Of a stretch of DNA of 64,000 nucleotides, positions 56,556-64,000 are shown one piece after another. The stretch covers positions 21,352,833 through 21,416,832 of the forward strand of contig JAJEKV010000010.1 of NCBI GenBank assembly GCA_021234155.1, given 5' to 3'. Numbering within the stretch: position 1 is the stretch's first letter; the number at the start of each line of letters is the position of its first letter. This stretch comes from Isoetes taiwanensis. Lineage: Eukaryota; Streptophyta; Lycopodiopsida; Isoetales; Isoetaceae. The notes beneath the pieces are model-generated. The model saw only the letters and a list, made by a program, of their open reading frames with translations, was not told the origin of the DNA and did not search any database. Position numbers and translations under genes: made by a program.

Positions 56556-56634
56556 AGAATAGAATAGAATAGAATAGAATAGAATAGAATAGAATAGAAT
56601 AGAATAGAATAGAATAGAATAGAATAGAATAGAA
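56556..56634. repeat. (AGAAT)n microsatellite
   Basis: About sixteen perfect AGAAT units. No LINE 3' stem-loop is recognisable on either side, unlike the other simple-repeat tails in the window. Confidence 0.97.
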
Positions 56635-57027
56635 GTTAGAATTAGAGAAGGAAACGTGAGAAAGAGGAAGGAAGAGATCTCGGAATAAAAAAGAGAGACA
56701 AGTAGGGATTCGAAGAAGCGAATTAGAGGTAGGACTATGCTTAATGTTTTTTTTTAAAAAGGGGGTAATCCATCTGATACAAGATATAGAAGAGGAGGAA
56801 TAGCTATTAGTCACCGCGATCGTAAAAAACAATAGCGGGCTTAGAGATCTCGATTCTTTATTCCTGCTTTAAATCGTGAACTGATGGGTTCTTCTGTGAG
56901 CCCAAGGGCCGAAATCCCTATTTACTCCCAACCCTATAGTACCCGACTGCCTAGCCTTCTTCCCAACCCTGCAGTTCGGCTAGTTTTTCTTTTTTTGCAA
57001 GAACTAGTATTAATGGCTTAACTGTGA

Positions 57028-57600
57028 GTTTATCACATGGTGCCTTTATAGGAGTATGCACAAGTGCACATGGGCCAAGCTATGCTAACAATCTTGATAA
57101 GTTCAAAGCTAATGGAGTAGACTTTGTTATACGCGTTTCAATTAATGACCCATATGTTCTCAATGCTTGGACAGAGAAGATGGTTGTCAAAGAGATAATG
57201 CATGATACGTTTGGCTTGTTAAATTTAGAATTTATAACTCTCTTGTTTCTTGCATATATATACTATCATTTTCTAAGTCCAATATTGACAACCCTGTGCT
57301 ATTTTTTTGCGGACTAAATTCTATAGTCAATATGATGCGAAGTTTCATAATTTACTTGGAATGTCATTTATCGAAGCAATCTCAGAGGTATGATCTTTTT
57401 CAGATATCTTAGTTTAGTTATTTAACTTTGTATAACAAATATTGTTCATAATGGTTTATTAGTTGCATGAAGTTCGCAAATTTGAACAATACAAGTGGTC
57501 TGCATTTGTGCATGATGGTGTCGTAGAAGTGTATTAACATTGAATCCCATCTTTCTGAGCTGAAAGTTAGTGATGGTAAAAGTATGTTTAAGTTTAGAAA
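57028..57600 (+). pseudogene. Type II peroxiredoxin relic
   Basis: Three exon-like pieces line up with plant type II peroxiredoxins, which reduce peroxides through a reactive cysteine. The first (57028-57195) reads SHGAFIGVCTSAHGPSYANN, then LDKFKANGVDFVIRVSINDP and YVLNAWTEK; the peroxidatic Cys is present. The second (57319-57388) reads FYSQYDAKFHNLLGM. The third (57465-57600) reads YKWSAFVHDGVVEV, then after a frame change NIESHLSELKVSDGK. The usual PGAFT.VC is HGAFIGVC, the second active region is eroded, and the pieces are out of phase. It is more like the mitochondrial IIF-type than cytosolic forms, but this is a weak judgement. Confidence 0.75.
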
Positions 57601-57689
57601 ATGGCTATTAAAATAGGAGAACCGTAGAGTTTATCCAATTTGAGATCTTCTGATATTTTGAACAAAATAAAGTTCATGTGAGGGCTTCC

Positions 57690-58070
57690 TTCAAAGAGGC
57701 CATTTGTAACTCCTACAAGCAGAAGAAGGCAAGAAGAGATGAATAGCAACAATCGAACATGTCAAAGAATTTGCATGTACTAACTTCAAGGTTGAGTTCC
57801 CAAAACTTGCAAGGGTAGGGCTGCATTTGAATAATGGAAAGCAAATGAGAATCTACATCTTCTGAAATATTTTTTTAATTTGTTTACAATATTCTACAGG
57901 CAGATGTAAATAGGCTAAATGCTGCACCTCTGTACCAGTATTTGAGAGAAGCTAAAAAGGAGTTACTCAGAGATGAAGTTAAGTGGAATTTTGGCAAGTT
58001 GTTGGTGAACAAGCTAGTTAAGAGATAGGCACCAACACAAAATCCATCTAAAATAAAGGTATATTGATTT
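57690..58070 (+). pseudogene. Glutathione peroxidase (GPX/PHGPX-type) relic
   Basis: Two pieces match plant phospholipid-hydroperoxide glutathione peroxidases. 57750-57820 reads HVKEFACTNFKVEFPKLARV (usual EFACTRFKAEFPIFDKV). 57900-58035 reads ADVNRLNAAPLYQYLREAKK, then VKWNFGKLLVNKLVKR, a TAG, and APTQNPSKIK (usual KWNF.KFLV...G.V..RYAPTTSPL.I). A typical intron lies between them. The N-terminal half with the catalytic Cys is missing or unrecognisable. It lies directly downstream of the peroxiredoxin relic on the same strand. Confidence 0.78.
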
Positions 58071-60172
58071 TCTGGGTGAGTTTATTTACCTAATCTCACT
58101 GGCATGTTTGTGTGATTGTGTATATATTGTCATGCTATCCAACTCTAGTATGTCTGTGAATCTCTGTTAATGTGGATATCAAGGTGCGTGAGTACCCTTG
58201 TGGCCTAATATGTCTGAAAGCTTTTCTAACTCTCCAGACAAGCAGCTGAGAAGAAGATGGAATTAGTCTTGGTAAGCCAGTTTTAGAAATGGTAGACTTG
58301 TTTCCAGACTATGCCCAGGCATCTGTTTTATGTCCTTCAATTTTTATTGGATATGCTAGATTTATTCAAAGATTGTACAACAAAGGATATTAAGATGGCT
58401 TTCAAAGCAAAGTTATGCTCCTTATTTTTATGTTTCTAAAAGTTCTACTTGTAATTGCCTATCTTTGTCTTCTTAAATGATGTCCCATCTCGAGTGAAAA
58501 TTTATCATCTTGATATGTACAAAGACCCTGAAAATGCTGAAGCTATTACCCAGTGCCGTATAAATAAATGCTTGTGAGATATGATATTTCAATGAAGATA
58601 TAAGTTCACTTGTAGTTAAATTCAAACTCATCAAGGTCATTAGCTTAACATTATTCAAACTTCAAGATAAGAGTCCCTTTTTTTTTGCAGCCTATCCAGA
58701 CCTTAATATTTAATATATGGATTATATTCACATATAAATATCATTAATATATATATTCTTATTCCATGGGGGGCATGTACGTAACATGGGGTCATAGGTA
58801 TATAGAGATTCATCCCATCCGTTCATCTAAAAAATAAAGGGCTATAATGTTGCCACCTCATTGGAGGGTGTGGGGGCATGCATGGGCATGCACCCCATGC
58901 ATGAACCGTCAGATAGAGGGTAAAAAAATCTGCACCATCCATATATCTTATAGGGAACTGCGAGGAAGTTAGCTCATTAATAATACGACGAGGTGGCAAG
59001 GCCCATCTTGCGAGGTGGCAGGACAATTAAATGCGAGGTGATGTTTGAATGTGAGCAGGGTGTACGAAAAATTTAGAAAATTCCAGAATTCTCGCTCATT
59101 TCGGATTTGGTGTTTCTGGTGTTTACCCTGTGGGCTCCGATTTTGCGAGGCGCTAGATTGTATGATTGTGGTGTCATCATTTGCCCTTGGTGGGTTGTTT
59201 TGCTGCATCAAAGGCTTTATGGAGTCGCTGGAGGAGGCGCCGCAGGATTTTCTGCTGGGTAGCTTATTGTTTAATCTTCTTGCAATGGTATAGATAGACG
59301 TAGTTTCTCTCCCTTTCTTGACTTTTTTGTTGTCTTCTAACAGTGTTGGAGTGCCGTTTGGTGTGAGATTGGTTGAAAAAATCAAGGTTTTGTATTTTTC
59401 ATGCCATTGTGTCGATCTTACTTCGAGTTTTGCCATGGGTTTTTATTTTTGTGCTTTGATTCCTGATGCCATGGGTTTTGCCGCGATCCTTTGCTTATGA
59501 AGGCAACTGGTGCAGAATGTCTTCTTGCCGGATTTTAGTGTTTGTTTGAGGCAGCAAGGGGCTATGAAGCAGTCGTTTCTTGAACAAAATATTTTGTCTT
59601 TCGTCTATAACTCTACGGTAATGATCATGATGCCAAAATATTTTCTCGCGTTTGATCTATTTCACCGGATTGTTTAACCGCTGGAAACGTCTGCCAACTG
59701 AAGTGGTCGCAGGTATGCTTGAGATGGTCATTTTGAATCTCTTACTTATTTTATAGCTAACAACTATGTATTTTGTACTTACTGCAGTGCGGAGTGGCAA
59801 GTCGGAATGTCTGTCAGCTGTTGCGCATCTGGGACCATATTCAACAATCTGTTGCCAAGTTGAAAGTTTTGCATCTACAGAACCATTTCTGTTATAAACC
59901 CCCGTTCTAAAAAAAAAATCCTCGTTTTCTTCTTTAGTTTTTGCTTGCCAAATCTTCCTGTACAAGTCTTCCGATTTTTGGATCCTCAGATCTAGCTTCG
60001 AATTGGCCTCATTGCTTTGATTTGATCTGTGTTTTAGTGGGTCTTCATAACCCAACTCTTTATACTGCATCAACGCCAGTCCATCATGGGGTCCGTCTAT
60101 TTCTTCTGCCTTTGAAATTTTTTGGCTGCTCCACTATTTTTTGATCCGTCTTTCTTTTTTCTTTGTTGGCAG
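58071..60172. other. No recognised gene
   Basis: Intergenic. Contains a hairpin-prone GGGGGCATGCATGGGCATGC, then ACCCC (58870-58895). The long minus-strand ORFs at 58969-59436 and 59657-60073 show no family features and overlap AT-rich DNA. It may include the lost upstream part of the NAT gene. Confidence 0.4.
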
Positions 60173-60682
60173 TGGAGACATTTTTCTTGGGTTTCCAGCA
60201 TTATCTCACAATGCTGGGCACAAACGTCTTAAGATCGACCCTCCTTGATCCGGACATGGGAGGCACTGATGTAAGTATTTTCTGTATGTGGGCAAATGGT
60301 GAAGGATTTGCTTATACTTTATGGCAGATAGATAGAGCACAAGTGATTCAAACGCTGTTGTTTGTGAGTGGAATAAACACCTTTGCACAGACATTCCTGG
60401 GAACGCGCTTGCCCGTTGTAGAGAGCGGTTCATATGCGTTTCTAATTCCCATTTTGACAATTTGTAGGTCTCATCAATGGCACAGTATAATTGATGAATA
60501 TGAAGTACATTTTATTTCTTCAACTTGCATCTTTTGTCTTGATTTCGTCATATTTATTCCATGTTGTGTGACTGTATACAAAGATTTGTGCGTACCATGC
60601 GTGCCATTCAAGGGGCCTTAATTTTCTCTTCTGCTATCCAAATTGCACTAGGCTTCAGTGGAATGTGGGGAGTTTTCTGCAG
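60173..60682 (+). pseudogene. Truncated nucleobase-ascorbate transporter (NAT) gene
   Basis: Exons 60173-60270 (FLGFQHYLTMLGTNVLRSTL, LDPDMGGTD), 60328-60504 (RAQVIQTLLFVSGINTFAQT, FLGTRLPVVESGSYAFLIPI, WHSIIDEYE) and 60584-60682 (FVRTMRAIQGALIFSSAIQI, ALGFSGMWGVFCR) match the N-terminal third of plant NAT proteins, membrane carriers of uracil, xanthine and related bases with about 12 spans. Splice signals are good, but the phase between the second and third exon does not fit. Only about 120 of some 530 residues are present; the signature QN.G...LT.V and all later spans are missing. The next block could be FMNPLTIFLIILF near 60750. It is a fragment, not a working gene. Confidence 0.85.
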
Positions 60683-60863
60683 GTTAGTCCCTCTTCTAGG
60701 CATGATCACTTTCCATATCTATCTATGAAGAAGTTAAGACTAATTAACCATCAGGTTTATGAATCCGCTCACAATTTTCTTAATAATTCTGTTTTCTTTA
60801 CCATAAGTTAAAAGTTCTTGCAGCGATTGACTACAAGAAGCCTAAGCATTATATTTATTGCAG

Positions 60864-61262
60864 AGTTCTGATGGAGATACAATTGATTGTGTCATGATAA
60901 ACGAGCAGCCAGCTTTTGATCATCCTGATCTAAGGGACTCGAAAGTGCAGGTCTATGTCTGTTTTAGCAATGGTAAAACACTACACTTTTTTGCAAGTGT
61001 AGCAAATTCTTAGTTTAGTGTGGTGACAGGAGCCACCTGCAAAAAGGCCAGCAAAAAGGGATGAGTTACAACCAGATTCAAAGAGGGATACTGCACAGAT
61101 CAATTATCAGGACAGTCAAAGACATAAAAAGATGGGGATCTCCAACATCGTATACATGCGAAAGCGATAAATCTCGTCATAGGCATCCTAGGTCCACAGC
61201 CCCTCCAGGAGCCATCGAAAATGAGAGCCATGAAGTAAGCCACAGCCTGCTGTTTCGACCAA
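60864..61262 (+). pseudogene. Neprosin-type protein fragment
   Basis: Exon 60864-60950, with CAG acceptor and GT donor, reads SDGDTIDCVMINEQPAFDHP, DLRDSKVQ. This matches the activation-peptide signature of plant neprosin proteins (IDCVDI..QPAFDHP.L..H.IQ), which are glutamic-class proteases. Downstream sequence to 61262 (LHRSIIRTVKDIKRW...) may be a very diverged continuation but is not secure. No protease domain is seen. It follows the NAT fragment by under 200 bp on the same strand. Confidence 0.55.
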
Positions 61263-61279
61263 ACTTCATCTTTGGTTAG

Positions 61280-64000
61280 CAAAAGTTGCTTTTCTCTCGA
61301 ATGGAAAAGATTCAAAATTGAAAGAGGCTGCAATTAAGAGTATTTTGGTTATCTTAACATGCATAGGGCCGTCTCCTTGGCATTCAATCTGTTTGATTTT
61401 TAAGCGCACAGAAATAAGCATCTCAAATCGGAGGCATGTCAAATCGCTCGCCTTCCTTTCATCGCTCTGCTCTTCTGTTCGTTCCTCAATATCTTTGTGC
61501 AGATAATTCGATCTCCTTTGTACATTATTACGCAGTAAATAATATGAGTAAATGATCGCCTGTAGTTGCCAAGTGATTATCAGTCATTGTTGGAAGATTC
61601 TTTAGCAAACAAAATCAAGCATTCCAGCCTAAAGAAAGGGCAACATTTCAATATAGGCAATTTGGCAATCTGCAAAACTTTTGACCAGGTGGAAGTCCTG
61701 GTCTGGTCGGACCCATCTCTGCGGAAATGCAGCAATTAGATGGGTATGACTTCAGGATATGAGTATGTGGTCTTCATAGTTCCTTCTGCCCATTTATGAC
61801 TTCGTAAATATTTTTCCACGAAAATCCAATGTTAATATACTAAGCAGCTATGTTGATCTCTGCCTATGCTAGTGTCAAGTCATTCTTGGAGGAAATCCTC
61901 ATTGGCGATGGGCTAGCTCATGAAAAACTATAGAAAACTTTTACAGATTTAAACCAGAGTCATGGTCTGATACTGACCCAGGCAAGAAACACATGGTTTC
62001 AGATATCCTAAGATGTCTATACAAGATAATTATGTAATTCCTTTATAGCAGACGACATTGCCTCCTCCAATTCTCCTAAGGGATTTATGTTTCTATGTGG
62101 TTGTCAAAGTAGAAATTCATGATCATATCGATAAATGTGCAAAATATTAAAAAGCATAGGAAGGATGACAGTGTGCAAAATATGATAAACAAATGAGCAA
62201 ATAGAAGATTGACATTGCTTCCTAATGATTGCTGACCATTTCTAGCTCGGCGCCTTCCTGTGCACATCCTCCACATGCGTTGTTTTGGATCTTTAAAGAT
62301 CAAGGTGTGAAATCTTAAAACAATCATACTCTGTCTCTCGATTTATTACTCCATTGAGGCATTGTACTCTTGACAAATGCTTCTCTTTGTGAGAACTTCT
62401 ATAATATCTATGATAGATAAATTGGGAAATCTTGCGCAATCGGATACTACATAATGTTCCTATAAATGCAGCTTCTACCCAAGACCTTTCAACCAAAGCG
62501 AAACTTTTAAGAATGAAAATGAAAAAGACACATTATGTGAGTCTAGCAAATATGGCCGGGCCTCAATGGAATTAGGGCTATAAAACACGAGCAAATTGTG
62601 AACGCCTTCAAAGGCCACACATCTTATGTGTGCATGAGATCAAATGGTGATAAAGCTCCTTTGGATATAATGCCATGTTAAAGGGAGGATAATGTTAAGA
62701 ATAAGAGCCCCCAAGACATATTGGAGAAAATATAACGTCCTTCGATGAACAAATATCCACATCCCGACCTTATGTCAATCAAAACTTTATGCATCACCCT
62801 ACCATTATCATCTACAAAGCAGATTATATACTTGATGTGAGAACACCTATCAACAATTGTAGGGAGATCCTTTTTACACTGATGACGAAGAGTGCCTCTA
62901 ACATCCACGCATTATATATGGGATTATTGAGACAATTGCAGCTTCCAGAGTGCATCTTAGTTGGGTGCCGATGTCTCTGATCTTTATTTAATCAATCATC
63001 TTAGGGGATCTAGAGGAATTTTGGGGGGCTAAAGGGAATTAAAGGACTTGAACATGCACCTAAATGTGCACTTTATGCAATCAAAACTTATTGTTATATG
63101 GAATTATGATGAAGCTTTGATCAATTCATAAATATTTGTTAAATTGCTTCACGTTGAAGATATGAGAAAGGCTATAGCGCTAGCAACCAATATTGTTTAT
63201 TCATAAATTAGATTTTGAAAAGCTAGTTTGCTATCATTTACAATAACTCTCTCTCCCTTAGGTTATATTCGTCCTAAGGGACTTGTATTTTTACTTCTAA
63301 TGATTGTGTTCAAAAAATAGATCTAAAAACAACATGTCACTAGAATTGTGCTTCATGCCTTTATGGGTTGCCCAACTCGTTCGTCCCAGCCACACACCGA
63401 CACCATTGGATTGAAATAGTTGAGTGATCAACTTTGAAAAATAGAAAGTTAGAAAAATAGAATAGAATTAGAAATTTTAACATCCACGAAGATGAACAGG
63501 TTATGGGATCCAAGAATTGAGTAATCTTAACATAAAAAACCATGTTGGGATAGACATTTGAGCTCTTCGACGTTTGAAGGGCTAAAGCTTCAATAAGTTG
63601 AAAATACCATAATGTGCAAGTAAATGCATATTTCTATAATATGGTTAAAAGGAATTGCGCGATTTTTAGAGGTGAATATTTGGCATCTTTGACCTTTGAA
63701 GGGCTAAAAGGTTCATTAACTTGAAATACTATAGTTTATGCTCACAAGTAATCGCATAATTCAATAATATTATTAATGCATTTTGAGCTCTTCTTTGCTA
63801 GAGCCTATTTTTTGTTTGTCCTTCATTATGATTTAACATGTTAGCTTTTATTCCTGTCTGAATCACTGTTTCCTTTTTTTTTTTCTCATCTCAAACAGAT
63901 GTACCTTGCAATGGAAATATTTGTGGAATCATAGGGAATCTTATAGGATCTAGAGGGAGTCTTGGAAAATTCAGTCCCGAATAATACATTTCCTACCTAG
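61280..64000. other. No recognised gene to the end of the window
   Basis: AT-rich DNA with short ORFs only. A phrase with TTTGA(A)GGGCTAAA followed by TTGAAA(A)TAC recurs near 63570-63610 and 63690-63730 as a diverged direct repeat. Nothing else stands out. Confidence 0.45.

Noticed and set aside
56506-56832. Minus-strand ORF of 108 codons over the AGAAT repeat
   Set aside because: Half of it is the translated microsatellite (repeated FYSIL); no domain.

Overview
This is nuclear DNA from a land plant with a large, repeat-rich genome. It has spliced genes with GT/AG introns, a plant amino acid permease, relics of plant antioxidant, PPR and nucleobase-transporter genes, and many transposable elements of plant type. 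The species cannot be fixed from the sequence. The DUF7869-type and tyrosine-recombinase elements make me lean weakly toward a non-seed plant such as a fern; this is inference.

Layout. 1-4.3 kb: decayed minus-strand gene with a ParB/DGQHR-like stretch, plus two clusters of a 13-bp palindrome (CACGCTTGGCGTG) and a MITE. 5.5-8.3 kb: decayed DUF7869-type transposon gene. 8,657-15,609: a CACTA (En/Spm) element bounded by matching CACTACTA ends and an AAA target duplication. It carries a transposase-associated domain fused to a SET domain, a stub of the TNPD transposase, and a multi-exon second gene. 16.8-32.8 kb: three same-strand non-LTR retrotransposons (L1, L2, L3), each starting where a pyrimidine simple repeat ends and sharing a 3' stem-loop whose paired bases covary. 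L2 is interrupted by a MITE-bearing insertion and by a 6.6-kb head-to-tail pair of unusual elements with a terminal hairpin. 34.4-37.7 kb: an apparently intact 3-exon FCP1/NIF-type phosphatase gene, and upstream exons of a broken gene. 38.0-42.55 kb: a composite inverted-repeat element holding palindrome arrays, tRNA-like SINE heads and heat-shock-element-like arrays. 42.9-43.9 kb: tyrosine recombinase pseudogene next to a second hairpin junction of the same type as in L2. 45.0-45.4 kb: nested foldback MITEs. 45.5-47.0 kb: intact, intronless amino acid permease. 47-64 kb: mostly gene-free, with relics of PPR, type II peroxiredoxin, glutathione peroxidase, NAT transporter and neprosin genes.

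Only two genes look intact and functional: the amino acid permease and the FCP1-like gene. Nearly everything else is mobile DNA in decay. The most unusual material is (i) the hairpin-ended tandem elements at 21,764-28,373 and 43,845-43,901, the second beside a tyrosine recombinase gene; (ii) the SET domain inside the CACTA transposase gene; and (iii) the head-to-tail LINE array seated on pyrimidine microsatellites.
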